DNA of 64,000 nucleotides from Paraspadella gotoi (GCA_051294375.1 CM119264.1:25534254-25598253); one strand, 5' to 3'; shown: positions 11,400 to 24,683, counted from the first letter of the stretch. Translations and numbers: made by a program. The notes: generated from the letters alone by a model not told the origin.

Positions 11400-14300
11400 A
11401 AAATCCTAAGCCCACGGGAAATTTCTCGCCGGCAAAACACCCTCTGCTCCAAATTTTGGGAATCCCCTCGCAAACTCTTCCTCGTTGGGTCCTCAGCCCC
11501 AGCCCTCATCACAGCCTTGAACGCCGTCCCTCCATCCACCAAACCAACACCATCATCACAACCCCTTATGAAAAAAAAAAAAGCTCACGCGACGATGTTT
11601 GGATTGTTGAAGAGACTCGAGCAGACGGAATTTCTCACGCGGACTTTTTCGTATTCCCTGTCGCTCGACTTTTTGTCCGCCCGACTTTTATGGGAATGTG
11701 TTTGACTGCGACGAGGGGCCTCTGTCGGGATGAGGGCCGTGTGGGGGGGGAGAAGGAATTTGTCATTGCGGATTGGGGGGGGGAGAATGCAAGTAGAATA
11801 TATTACGGGATTGTATTTGTCATTGGTGGAAAGGGGAAATGGAAAATATCGTGGTGTGGAAGTGAGGGATGGAGGAGATAGAGAAGAGGGCAATAATTTT
11901 TAAGGGGTTTAAAATGAAAGAAGAATAAATTGTAAATGATGTCCTTTTGGCGTGATGAGATAACAAAGGAAACGTCCTTTGGTCATAAAAGTCATGATAG
12001 GATGTTACGGCAAGAGTGAGTAGGTTAAATAATAAATAAATAATAAATAAATTCTAAGCATTACTGGAAATTAAAAAAATTAGAATATACATGTAAAATT
12101 TAACTACATGAAAGAAAAAATATTGCTCTCTACACTGACAGTAGAATGAGTACGAAAATCAAAGCATTAGAGAGAGAGAATAATAGCAGGATCTCTTACA
12201 AGAAGGGGAAAAATACAAACGAGGAAGATCAGGAGGCAGTTAGGGTTAAAGAACCTCTCCGTTAAGACGCGATGTTACAGTCTCGTAGAAAAAACTATGC
12301 AGTTAAAAAAAAAATTTCAGTCTGAATTTTTCATTTTTATTGTTTCTCATCCGAGGGCATTACTCCCTGAATGGTTATGTAGAAAAATTAATGCAAAATC
12401 TCTTAAAGCTCTCCAAGTGAACTAGTTAAATACATAAATGCTGACAGAATTCAAACTAAAAAGAAGATTGGTTTATTCTTTAACATGTGAACAACATCTC
12501 TTAAAAAAACAATGCAATCGGTATCTCCTCTGTTTAAGCTGTCGTTTTTATCCATCTTCAAACATTTGTCTGTCCATATGTCTGTCTGTCCATGCCTTTC
12601 TCCATACCTTTAAGTCTTATTACTTATTTTGGATGAATCAATTGAGTTGAAATTTTGTCTGTGATTAAAAAACTAGTGTCATTGAGCTGGAATTCAAGTT
12701 TCAATGGAATCAAGCTAGTAGAAGTAGGTTTTAATAGAAAAAGTAAAGATCAATTTTAATTTATTAATTTAATTTGTATTTTTTAATATTATTTTTAGAT
12801 GCGCCGAGATTTAAGAGCCACGCAAGTCTATCAAAAACTTTTTTAATTTTCGTTATATAAGGTCGATTTTTATTTGACCTAAAGCTAACTTCAATTTATA
12901 TTTACTACAGTCCGCGGAAACGCTAGAATGTCATAAATCTGTACATGGGATAACTTTTCCATTTATAGGATAAATGGCTTTAAGGATTATAGGAATCCGA
13001 TGTCTGGCTATTGCCCATTTAAGCAATTTTTTCAAAAAATAATCTTAAACCACTTAAAAATTGGGTCAAAATTTTTAAAAAAACTTGCTTAGCTCTATAT
13101 ATTTTAAATTTTTTTCTTAAAATTTTGCTAACTTGTACTCAAGAGGGTTTTGTAAACTTCTGGTAGAAATATTGTTACTATCAAAAAGTTTTTTTCCATA
13201 TTTATCAAGTGCTAATATTTTAGATGGGTCATTTTTTCAATGATACATAACTTCCTTATTTGTGAATATTATGGTTTAAATTTTAGTAATAGTGTGGGCC
13301 TTGGGTAGTCCTGCAATATATATATTTATTGATAAATCAACCACTTATTTTATATCTGCCAAGTCTATGATCTGGATTGAAAATTAGAGCTCAGGATAAG
13401 TTTTTACCATAGAGTTCATTACTGTTGGTCACTTTGTTGTCCATACAGTTTGCTGACTCTCTTTCTGTCTCTCTCTCTTTCTTCCTTAACCAGTGCCGCA
13501 ATTTCACTTTTCAGTCACATAAAATATCTTTCTTATCTGACGTCTCCATGGTTACGAAAAAAAATATTTGGATACCTCGAACGGCAACCTTGCATCTTAA
13601 ACAACAATCAGAATTCTCTCTCTCACTTTAGCTTTTGCCTCTCTCACTCTTGCCGCTCATCTCTCGTGTCGCTTTCTCTTGTTCTGGCATCAATTTCAGA
13701 ACTTTTGCTCACTTACATTACATTACAAACATACAGTATTATTATAAAGCAATGTTCTAAAAATTAATAGCAAATGATCACAATAACATAAGATAAGAAA
13801 CTGTCCTCCAAATCCCTCTTGAATCTTATGGAAAACATAATAGAAAAAAAAAGAAAAAACGAAAAATTAAAAAAAATACTTTTCAGACCAATGCTTCACG
13901 AAGATATATTTTTGCTAAAAAAATAAGATAACTCCATAAAAATAAAAACATCAGATTGTGACAAAGTCGATTGGGAAAAATCTGATTTTTTCACAAATGC
14001 AAAATTATTCTCAAGTTCCTTATTTATAATCTCCATGAGACAAATGTTTTTTTTCGAAATTTAAATATTCAACTTTTTAATTAATTAAAAATCATTTTAG
14101 TATACTAAATTTTAAAATATTTTTATAAAAATTTATACCTAAAGTTCTAAGAAGATGCTTTTCCCAAAAATGTCTCTTAGATCTTTCTTAAAACGCCAAA
14201 CAAGTCACAGCCCAAAATGAATACAAAAACTAAAAAAAAGCAATATTGTTTTGTCATCTGATTTAAAGATATTGGTTGATTGTATGCTTAAATTTCCTTA

Positions 14301-14710
14301 AATGAAAAAAATAATAGGTTTAAAAGATAGCTCTTGATCTCTAGTTTGTAAATTGAGTTTTGAATATAAACTTTTTTTAATCAACAAGTTTAACCCAGAT
14401 TAATTACAATGACGATGGTATGAAATTTTGTCACCGTTTTAAGCTACTTTTAGCCTGATTTTTTACATATTTTGATATCTTTTGCAATCTTACTGATTAA
14501 AAACAGTCATGATAAAAAAAGCCTAGTCCTTTTGAATATAAGGCATATGTTAGTAATCAGACAGAGTAAAAATTTTGGTCACAAGATAAAAGAATTTTGC
14601 ATGAGAAGAGCGTGAATAAATTTTCCCGAGCAGACTTGTGCACCGCGACTTAAAGGAAAATGTAGATTAGGTGAGAGAGAGGTGAAAAATGGAAAAAGAG
14701 CAAAAAAAAG

Positions 14711-14769
<59 letters not shown>

Positions 14770-14897
14770 ATACACAGAAAAAAAAATGGAGCTGTGGTAC
14801 AGTTGGTGTTGAGAAGCAAAAGTCATTGGTGTCAATATTATGGCATTTGCGTGATGGCTGCTCGCGTTTTGAACTGAAAGAAAGGAAAAGTGAGAAA

Positions 14898-14932
<35 letters not shown>

Positions 14933-14978
14933 AGAGATAGAATAGATAGATAGATAGATTAGAGAAAGAGAAAGAGAA

Positions 14979-15025
<47 letters not shown>

Positions 15026-15161
15026 TGAGAGAGAGAGAGGGAGAGATAGAGTGAAAGATAGATAGATAGATAGATATATAGATAGATATATAGATAGATA
15101 GATAGATAGATAGATAGAGAAAAGAGGATAGAGAGGAGAGAGAGAGAGAGAGAGAGAGAGG

Positions 15162-15200
<39 letters not shown>

Positions 15201-15268
15201 AAACGCAGAAGAGAAAAAACGGCAAATGGCCTTCGGTCGACAAAGGCAATGAAAAGGCAGAACCTTTG

Positions 15269-15318
<50 letters not shown>

Positions 15319-15325
15319 AGAGAGA

Positions 15326-15402
<77 letters not shown>

Positions 15403-18400
15403 TAAAAAAAAGATTTGCGGCGTCGGTCAGTCGCATTTCCACTACTTCAGTCTGGTCATGCCACAGACGACGGTTCCGAACGCCCCTTTCCCCAGCACGT
15501 TTCCCGGCGTCCAGGCGAACTTCCTTCCTCCTTCCAATTCCGCCTCCCAAACGCGCAACGCAGAATCCGTGGATGACTTGTTACTCCCATCGCCGGAATC
15601 CTGTTCGGCCGACCGAAAGCTGGCGCTCCGATCGGCGTCGACCTCGAGGCCGCAGGATCCGAGCAGCAGCGATTGCTGCTGCATCTCCTGCAGCTTCCAG
15701 AGGCGCAGCAGCTCGTCGTCGGAGGCGTTGGTTTCGTGAGTCGGGTGAGTTCGCTGAGTGAGGTTTGTCGATTTTTGACTTCGAGTTTCGATTCTTGCTT
15801 TCGTTTTTTCGCCCTCATCTTTTTTTATCTGGAATTCGGTTTTCTTATCTGATTCCTTTCCTCTTTTTTCTTCTTTCCTTTCATCCTCCTTTCTTTCATT
15901 GATTTTTTCTCCTCTTCCTCCTTTTTCTTTTTCTTCATTAAACATTTCCCTCGTCCTTCCCCGCCCTCCTTTCTCTCCCCCAGCGGCGTTTCGTTCCGGA
16001 ACTGAAACCCCCGTTTCTCCGCTCGATTTCCCGCTAATTTCCGACCCGTGACCTTCCAAGTTTGACCCAGGGCCTTCGAAATTTGACCCGCGATTTTCAA
16101 AGTTTGACCTCGGTTCCACCCTGTTTTCATATTCATTCGGTCTCCTCTCTTTTCTTCGGCTTTTTCTCTCCTCCTCTTCCTCTTCCTCCTCCTCCTCCTC
16201 CTCCTCCTCCACCCAAGTGTTTGGTTCCATCCCTTTGACGTTTTTAGCTTTTTCCATCCGCCTAAGACTCTTGTTTATTCCACTCTGTTCTATGTTCGTG
16301 TCTTCGTCGCTGCCGTCGTCGCTATCGTCGTCGTCGTCGTCGCTCACTTCCTCAGCATCGTCTTCCGCCGCCGACGCCGTCGCGAAGAACGCGGAAAATT
16401 GGGGCGGCGCCTCCGACGCCGCTTCTGACGTAATCGCATGTGACTCGGCTTCTGACGTAATATTTTCATCAGGTCGTAAGGTTGCCTCTGACGCAATTCG
16501 TTCCGACGCGGGAGTCTTTGACGCATTTTCGGTATTTAAAGGGCGTAACGTCATCTTCGACGTCGTCTCTGGCATTAAAGATTCCAAACGAAAGTTGGAA
16601 TCGCGTTTGGTAAAAGTTTTGTTAAGAAGAGAAACTTTGATTCCGTTTTCATGATCGCGTCCTTCTAATTTTACTTCTTTTTCTCGTTCGATTATTTGTT
16701 CTCCTCCTTTTCTTTCATTTGAATCGTCGTCTATATTGCTGGCGTTGTTGTCGTCGTCGTCGTCGTCGTCGTCGTCGTTAATCTTCGATGCCATTTCGCT
16801 GATTAGATCCCAATTGACGCCAATCCTCGATTTTTTCAATCGATTTGATATTTTCTCCAAATCCAATTCGATATTCGATTCACTCTGTCTCTCTCCCGCC
16901 TCTCTGTCTCCCTCTCCTCTTTGAATCCAATCTTTTTCTTCCCCCTCCTCCTCCTCCACCACTCCCTTCTCTCTCTCCCTCAACTCAGAAACAATTCGTT
17001 TGAAATTTTTAGCAACGAAGGAAATTTCCTCGGGCCTCTGCCCCTCCTCTTCCTCCTCCTCCTCCTCATCCCCAGCGACCCTCACGGCCCGCAGCCCTTC
17101 CAGCCCCGGGCAGCCCTCTTGGATCGGGAGGTGGAGATGCCATCCGGTTCCACCGATGAAGACCACTTTGGAATAATCGATTTTCGGGAGATCGCAGAAG
17201 GAAAATCGACGTTGGGGATCGAAAGTCTTTCTCGACGACGCCGGTCCGCGATTAGAGCGCCGCTTCGCCGTCTTTTCTCTTTTCCCTCTCCCCGCGGCGA
17301 CGCTGACCCCGGTTTTGCTCTTCGGCGCCGTTTTGGTCTTCCGCAGTCGCTGTTTCCGCATTCGTTCGACAAATGTCTCGGTGTCCTCCTTGAAGGCAGA
17401 ATCGTCGTCCGGCGTCGTTTTTGGCGCCACCAAAATCTCGTCGACGACGAAATCCATGATTCGCGGCGTCGAAACCGGCGCCTTTTCTTTCACGACAACC
17501 TCTTTTTCAGCAGGGGGCGCTTGGATGGCGGGGGGCATGGTGGAAACCGGAATTGGCGCCGCTGAGTTTGAAGGTGGCGCTAGAGTCGACGGAATTGACG
17601 CCGTCTTGTGACGCCAAGTCTTTGAATTTTCCAAATTCTTTCTGTTCTTCGATTTTCTTATTTTCTTTTTGTCTTTGAGCGTTTCGAGTTTGCCGACGGG
17701 TTCGAACGACGCCGATTCAGTGGACGCTGGGACGGAGGCCGGGATCGACGCCGAGACCTCGTGATGCGAAAAAGTGACGCTGATGTTGAACTTTGAGTTG
17801 AGAAAATCGGCGAAACTCGTAGCGTCGATCGTTTTAGGGGGCGAAGGAGGAAGGGAATGAGATCGATGGGTGTGGGGTGAGGGAAGGGGGCTGGAAAGCG
17901 CCTCATTCTCATTTTTATTCTCATTTTCATCGTCGATTTCGTTTTCAAAGTCGATTCGAGTTTTGTTCTCACTTTTTTCAATTTTTCCATACGACGTTTC
18001 CATTGTTTTGGCGACGTCGACGATTCCATTGCAACTTTGATTGTAATTGGATTTGATGTCGTCGTCGTTGTTGTTGTTGTTGTTGTGTTTTTCTTGTTTG
18101 TCTTCGTTGCTAATATTATTAATCAGTTTTGCATTTTCTATTCTTTCCGTGAACGTCTTGTTGCTAATGAGATCGCGATCGGATATTATTTTAGTATTTT
18201 CGGGTAATGAAGAATCTGGTAGAATCGAGACGGACGGAGGCAGCGATGAATCTGGCGATGGCCCTGACTCTGCTTCTTCTTCTGACCAACGAGATTCTTG
18301 TATCAACAAATGAGCCGAAGAAGAATCTTTCACAGGGAAATCACCGGAAATCGGCAATGAATATTTCTGCTCCGGCAATGGAAATGGATCCGGCGATGAG

Positions 18401-20940
18401 GAATCTCTCACGAACTCCGCCGGCGGCGAAATGGGATCAAGCACCGAGAGCGAGGGAAACTTTATCGATGACCCAGAGAAAATTAAAGAAGACTTAGTTG
18501 CCAGAGGCGAAAGATGAGAGGCGGAGTGGGGCCTCCTCGTTGTCGTCCTCCACTTTTTCTTTTTCGCAGTTTTTATCTTTTCTTTCTCTTCACAGATTTC
18601 TTTTCCTTCGCTTGAGAGATCATCTTGTTTCCTTTCGGCCGAATCGACTAATGTCTCTGTTTTGTTTCTGTTTTCTTTTGGTTCATTTTCATTTCTTTCT
18701 TCTTTCTCCATTTCTTCTCCTTCCATTTTAGTCAAAAGACTTTCGTAGCGTCGAAGAATGTTTACTGTGGACGGTCTGGCATCTGTTGTCGTTTTCGTAA
18801 TTGTTGTCAAAATCTGTTTATTGTTTTTCTGTGCCGGCAGCGTCGGCAGCGGCGCGAGCGGCGGTAGGTGATGCGTCGTTTTCTCCTTCGCGCTGCTGGG
18901 TCTTCTTAACGAAGAACCTTCTAGCGGAAGCCGTCCGGTCGAGTTGGTCCGCTCATGTCGTTGATTCGTTGATCTCTCCGTGTAGTCTCCCGACGTCGAC
19001 GGACGAGGAACTGGAGGAGCCCGTCCCGAATATCTTCTAGATTGATTCGGTCCGGAGTCGTCTCCAACAGTCAGTGACAAGTTTATTTTTCGCGATCTCA
19101 CGTTTGGCGATCCAGATCCGATGGGAGAAGCCGATTCTCTATTTTCTCTCTTCGCTAGGCTTTTTTGAGAAAAGGTATCAGTTTGTTTCATCTTCCCTTG
19201 TTTTACCGTCTTCCCTTCTTTCTTGTGTTTCGGCAGTGTTTTTGGTTCTCTGGCTTCATCGTTTTGTTCTGACGTTTCATCGTTTTGTTTCGATATTTCT
19301 TCGCAACTTTTTACGTAACCGACTTCAGTAATTCGTTCCGATGTTATGGATTGAATCGTCTCCTCTTTGTTCGTCTGCAGTCCAGAGATTCCGCCCTCCG
19401 TTCCCCATCTCTCTTCTTTCCTCTCTTCTTCGTCACCCCGCCGTCTCGCTTTCCCTTTGGCCTCAGATTGATTACCCGACCCCGAATCTTTGATCGTCTC
19501 TAGGTCCCGTGATCGAATCTCGTCTGGGTTTGAACTGATTTCGTTTGAACTCCTTGCGAAGCAAATCGGTAAGCGCTCTTCAGTCTTAACGACGAGATTC
19601 AATTTGTTTTCGTTTTGTTCTTTTTGAGATGAAATCGACGGTAGAATCGACGAGCGCGGAGACGAAGACGTCGACGATGGGGACGACTGAGATGATGCTG
19701 CCGCCGACTTTGGCGCCACCGCTTGCAGCGCTCCCTTAGACGAATTCTCTTTTTCGGATAAACGAAATTCTTCGTCACTTTTAACTCCCTCACCGCTCGC
19801 TTTTTCCACGTTACAATTCCCGAGTCGTCCAGCTATCGCATGAGCGTCAGCAAGTTCGTCATTCCAAAGCCGCACTCGTTGCTGCAGCGGCCGCCGAAGT
19901 CGACGGGCAGGGGCGCGTTGCTGCGGCTTCGAATTAGGGGATCGAAGTTGCTGTTGCGACCGCAGTCTTGGCTGCCTGATCTCAACAGGACCATGGTCGA
20001 CGGCTTCGTCTCCGCGGACGTTCTTTTCCTCGCTTGATCTTATCCTCGAACCTCTTCCCGCCGTCTCCAGTTCCCGTTCCCTTTCTTCAATATGTAAATG
20101 AGATTCTGGACTTTTAGTACTGCAATTTCCCTCGCCTCGAACGATCGAATTCTGAACCGAAAGCCGAGACGCGACGCGAGAATGCGAACGATGGTCTCGG
20201 CGATTGCCGGAAGTAATTGCGGTTGCGGATGAGATTCCAGAGGAGGCGTTGGAGAATCGACGAAAAGTTCGAGATGTCCCGACGGGCCAGTTAGCGACTG
20301 CCGGTGTCTGAGGAACAAGTTGGGTGATCCTCAAAAGTTCTGTCTCGGGCGTCGATGTCGACGTCGTTTTACATTTCGACAATTTCGTCGTCGCTTTCGT
20401 CGTCGCTGCTTGTAACTTCGTCGTCATCGGTCCGACATCAGTAATCACTTGACATTTAACCGATTGTTGCCGCGCCTCGCGACCGGAAGTGGTCGCGCGC
20501 GATGCGGATGGGACGCCACGCACCGCGTAACCTGACGCAGCAGAGCGCGTTGCGGATCCAGAAGTTGAGAAACGCTTCGCAGAACCGGAAGTGACGCCGC
20601 GAGACGCGACGAGAAAACGTCGAAGAAATCTTCGCGTCGACGCCGAATGAGATTCGCGTGATGGCGCTGTCGTCGACGAAGAAGGGCGGTAAGGAGGGGC
20701 GTGGCGATTGTAGTGTAAAGCGGGTGGGTAGTGTGGGTAAGGCGTCGAAGTGAGATAAGGAAGAGCAGACGGATGGTAGGGCAGAGACGAGGGATGAGAT
20801 GGAAAGGGATGACAGGGAAGTGAAGGGTAAGCCAACGGGTAAGGTCGTTCAAGAGACGGAAGTGAAGGGTGAGGAGAGCGGAGGGTGAGGCTCCCGTGAA
20901 GAGTCGACGTAGGACTCACTTCCGCTTCGGTGAGCGACAT
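9515..20940 (-). CDS. MAP3K19: MAP3K19/YSK4-like serine/threonine kinase gene (broken model)
   Basis: Recognised exons, in transcript order, are 20940-15446, 11116-11030, 10924-10832, about 10081-9857 and about 9704-9515. The first is one open frame of 1831 codons, starting ATG after an acceptor-like CCAG (20951-20950) and AAATAAAAG. Its long N-terminal part is low-complexity: Ser/Pro-rich, with poly-Glu (over 16170-16210) and poly-Asp (over 16745-16780) runs. It ends in FAWTPGNVLGKGAFGTVVCG, the Gly-rich loop of a STE11-type kinase (GKGAFG at residues 1817-1822). The next two exons give YYGTC...IFMQFVPGGSVAGLL and FGAFPESVFRRYARQ...HRNDVIHR, in matching phase. This order and wording match MAP3K19 (YSK4), a MAPK kinase kinase. 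The last two exons show DIK, GSTYW, KSDIW and IFEM but in shifting frames. The exon with the catalytic Lys (AVK motif), needed between 15446 and 11116, was not found. The donor after the first exon (AA|GTAGTG) is weak. Identity to the STE11 group is strong; orthology to MAP3K19 is likely. Confidence 0.7.
9736..9846. repeat. (TTTC)n pyrimidine tract in kinase intron
   Basis: Tetranucleotide-rich T/C tract lying between the two disrupted kinase exons. Confidence 0.9.
9857..10081 (-). pseudogene. MAP3K19: kinase exon for catalytic loop to APE region, frame-disrupted
   Basis: After the acceptor TTCTCAG the sequence carries one base too many before GACATCAAG (DIK), then lacks one G before AGCAACGTGATG (SNVM). 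The DFG region is recognisable only by changing frame (TCATAACCTTTTGG). An in-frame TAG interrupts the activation loop at about position 9954. KGSTYW (for GTPYW) and FGHRKKSDIWW (for GRKSDIWS) follow, again with indels between them. These are kinase subdomains VIb to IX in the right order. The changes look like single-base indels, so either consensus error or early decay of the gene. Confidence 0.6.
10254..10403. repeat. (GAAA)n purine tract in kinase intron
   Basis: A/G-only stretch of GAAA units on the plus strand. It produces long spurious minus-strand open frames rich in Phe, Ser and Leu. Confidence 0.9.
10625..10808. repeat. (GAAT)n microsatellite in kinase intron
   Basis: Imperfect TGAA/GAAT tetranucleotides ending about 25 bases from the donor at 10831. 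Confidence 0.93.
10832..10924 (-). CDS. MAP3K19: kinase exon, alpha-E helix up to the HRD Arg
   Basis: The acceptor AATCCAG and donor CACAG|GTGAGG are canonical. The 93-nt exon reads FGAFPESVFRRYARQIVEG then VAFLHRNDVIHR. The last two bases start the Arg codon of the HRD motif, so the catalytic Asp must come from the next exon. Phase agrees on both sides. Confidence 0.85.
11030..11116 (-). CDS. MAP3K19: kinase exon, subdomains IV-V (hinge region)
   Basis: The acceptor CTTCGCAG and donor CCAG|GTCAAG are both canonical. The 87-nt exon reads YYGTCFANDVVQIFMQFVPG then GSVAGLLS in one frame and ends two bases into an Arg codon completed by the next exon. MQFVPGGS corresponds to the hinge of MAP3K19-type kinases (MEFVPGGS in the vertebrate protein). 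Confidence 0.85.
11117..14700. other. kinase intron, AT-rich, no exon recognised
   Basis: The missing exon for the AVK motif and alpha-C helix should lie between 11116 and 15446 on the minus strand. I searched for its expected residues in all three frames by eye and did not find it. The region has an A tract (11364-11402), G runs (11736-11790), a GTCTGTCC patch (12570-12595) and otherwise AT-rich sequence. Confidence 0.5.
14709..15398. repeat. compound (GA)n/(GATA)n microsatellite
   Basis: Nearly 700 bases of GA and GATA units interrupted by two short unique islands (14770-14880 and 15195-15270). It lies in the intron directly after the first coding exon of the kinase. Confidence 0.95.
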
Positions 20941-21029
20941 CTTTTATTTCTGGAAAGAGAAAGAGAATGAGAGGAGTCATTAATGAATTTTAACTCGTAT
21001 GAGGGGGAGAGATAAAGAGCGAGAGAGAT

Positions 21030-21099
<70 letters not shown>

Positions 21100-21404
21100 A
21101 GAGAGAGACAGAGAGACAGAGAGAGAGAGAGAGACCGACATGATTTGCTCGAGTCTACCTGCAGGAGATAAATGAGCTCCCTTCAATGATCTTTGTCGTT
21201 TTATTTGAAAAATCGCGTTCAAATGACTCCATATGGAAGGAAGCATAAAGAGCAGAAAGAAAAAAAAACCCTGGGATGACAATGACGACGACGACGACGA
21301 CGACGACAAAGACGAAGATGCGAGAAGCCAAAGCTCAAAAACCGCTTTGCCTTTGGGAAAGCACCTCGTGGTTTTCTCTCTCTAATCCCAGATTTGCCTT
21401 TTTC

Positions 21405-21529
<125 letters not shown>

Positions 21530-23078
21530 GCCCTCTTTCCCCGGGTTTATTCCAGACGTCTTGAAATTATGAATGCAGATTTAAGGAGTAAAGAACCAGA
21601 GAGGCTCAGGCAGGCGTTCCCTTTTTTTCCCTCTCCAAATAGTAGAATACTTTTCTTTTGTTCGGTATTTTCGTTGTTATGACAGCTCAATTACGTATTT
21701 GCATACAGCGAATTTGGTTCATTTCATAGATAAAAATATATAATTTTTTTTGGAAATTCCCTTTTTTGTAAGAATTTGGAAGAATATTTTTTTTTTAAAT
21801 TTTCATAAAATAAGGTAATTAAAATAATTATATTTAGACTATAAAGTTTAGTGGATATATTTCAGGTAGGGTGGTCCTATATAATTTGTTGATTGAATTA
21901 GTATACATTTTTATGCCCAACTAAGAAACAGCTTCTAAAAATAATGATCACACGATACCTAACATGATAACAAGTACGTAGAACAACTGGTAAAAATAGG
22001 TCGAAACGGCATCGTGTGCCATCAACTTGCCATCAGAAGCCATCAAATTCTCTTCCGCTCGCATCAGACGGATCCACAAATAATGGTGTGAGGGGGTTGA
22101 TTAGAGGTGTGGGATAGTGAGGGTGGGAGTGGAGTTTGAGAGGTTGATTTAAGAGTGGTGACGGCGGTGGTGGTGGTTGTGGTGGTCGTTGTGGTTTAGG
22201 CGGCGAAAGCCTCTCATCGTGCCCCAACGCTCTTTGACTTGTAGATTAGAGTTTCTTTATGAGGGGCGATTTGAGGTGCGAATGAAAACGAGTTAGGGGG
22301 GCAAATGGAGGCGATGAAGGGAGTCAGCTGGGTTAAAGGTGTTCAATAATTAGGTTGAAAAGAAAAATAAAGAATATTAAAGCGAGATATATGTATTTTG
22401 TCTCTAAAGCCTAAGGATAACCAAAGCTTGGCGGCTCATACTGGAAAGTTTAAAAGAGATTAGAACCTTTTAAAGAACTATTTAGAGTTAGAGACCGTGA
22501 AAAAAAAGGAAAGAAAGAGAGAAAGAAAGAAAGAAAGAAGAAAAGAAAGAAAGAAGAAAGAAAGAAAGAAAGAAAGAAAAGAAAGAAAGAGGAGGGAGAG
22601 AGGGATAAAGGGTTGGTCCCCTTTGAACCCTTCTGACGAGCGCGCTAGAAAGGCTTAGCGACCGAAGAGGCGAAATGAGAGCTCAGACTTGGCTTGGGGA
22701 GGGGAAAGTGATTAGGGAGCGGAAGTGAGAGAGGGGAGCGAAAGAGAGAGGGGCGTGGCGAAGAACGTGAAGTCGTGATGGGGGGGCGGAGTTTGGGGGG
22801 GGAGAGTAAAGAGGCTGTTCGCGTCCGAGACTAACAAGTGTTCGGGACTCTGTCCGTCACTCGCTCGACCTTTTTATTCTTATTTTTTTTCTTTTTCTTC
22901 TTTTTTGTCTTTTTCTTTCGTTTCCCTTGTTTTCTTTTTCTCTAGCAATCTTTCTTTCCTTTCCTCCCCTTTTCTTTTCTTGTTTTTTTTCCTTTTAAGT
23001 GAGAGAAATGGGGAATTCGTGCAGAAACTTCAAAGGGGAGAAAAATGGGAAAGAGGAGGAACCTCGAGGAAGGAAAGA

Positions 23079-23185
<107 letters not shown>

Positions 23186-24113
23186 GCGAAAACCCCCGCG
23201 TGGAACGAACGCACCTAGAAACTTCATAGAAGAAAAACGTGATTTCTACCGAGGATAAAATTATAAGAATTAAAATTAATATCTGTCTTACACCGGAAGA
23301 GCGAATACTTTAGAAGTATAATAATAAAAAAACTACTCCAGATAAAACAGGGCTCACAGTTAAAAAAAAGGGTAAATGGACAGAAGGGCAAAACGTCTTC
23401 GTCTGAACACAAAGAAGTCGAATGGTTCTGGGGCCAAAATGACCATTTATTCCCAGAGTCGATTTTCCAAAGCTTTTCTTTTTTTTTTCCTCCAGGCCTC
23501 CTTTTTTTCCTCCGACGCTTCGGCCGTTAAAACCCATTATTTTCTTAAATGGAAAAGCATTTATTGGATTTATTGCTTTTCTCCGCACTTTAATTGATTT
23601 CGCGTCATTCGAAAAAAAAAGGCTAAGTCGTAAAAAGGCGAGAAAAAATATATATATTTTATATATCGCGTCGCGACGAGGGGAGATAGAATTAATTTTT
23701 TTTTCTTTTTGCTAAATCAGAGGGAAAAATTCGTGTAATCGTTTAGAATAAAGTTTTTTTTTTGTCCAAAAAGTAGAAAACAAAGGATTTAGTTGGAGAA
23801 TAAAGCGAAGGCAAACTTTTCATGTCCTCCACGAGGAATTTTCATTTTATGGTCGAATTAGAAATTTAAAACGAATTCCCGAAGGAAATTCAATTTACTT
23901 GAAACCTCTTAGTTCTCGTTGTAGCGGTTCGATTTACTGATGAAGCTTTGTTTATTGTGATTGTTCCTCACGCAAAAGAAGGAAAATTAATTTAAATAAA
24001 AGCGACGAAAATTCGTTGATGATCTGAAAGTAAAAGAAAAATTGGGGAAAAAAAATGTTACGTTTCGTTGACGGTTGTTTTATCAGTTTCCTTTTTTCGA
24101 ATTAACTTTTTTG

Positions 24114-24237
<124 letters not shown>

Positions 24238-24683
24238 CGCATGAGACGAGATTGACTATTAAGGCGTAGTAAAATTCCTAAGTTTAACTTTAATTAAAAT
24301 TCTAAAAGTGAGGAACGAACAACATTATACTTATGAACATTTATGCATAAAAAAAATTTATAATAAATTTTACAATTTACGCAGTAGGCCATATTTATAC
24401 TAGTACTAAACCAATAAATGTTAAAATTTCAAAACAGTTTTTTCTAAGATTTTTTAGCAGATTTGGATTTGTCATAAAAAGTTGATAAAAAGAAATATAA
24501 CTCTTTTTGAAAAATTCCTTCATTAAGTGGGTCAAAAATTAGAAAAAGCTATATTTTAAGCTGAAAATTAATTTTTTTTTACAAATTAATGTTCACTGAT
24601 GGTATGTTGTTCATAATTGACTTTTAGAATTTTCGTATGTAACTTTCACTACGCCTTATTGACTATTTCGATTCCACCCCCAG

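Noticed and set aside
11264-11542. Minus-strand frame considered as the missing kinase exon
   Set aside because: A short EEEFAR-like stretch recalls the alpha-C region in one frame, but there is no AVK motif, the frame breaks and phases do not fit.
12545-12615. Third copy of repeat R2
   Set aside because: Only the GTCTGTCC simple-sequence part matches; the flanking landmarks are absent.
14579-15550. 323-codon minus-strand open frame
   Set aside because: It is a compound GA/GATA microsatellite in a kinase intron. The reading is Ser-Leu-Tyr-Ile repeats.
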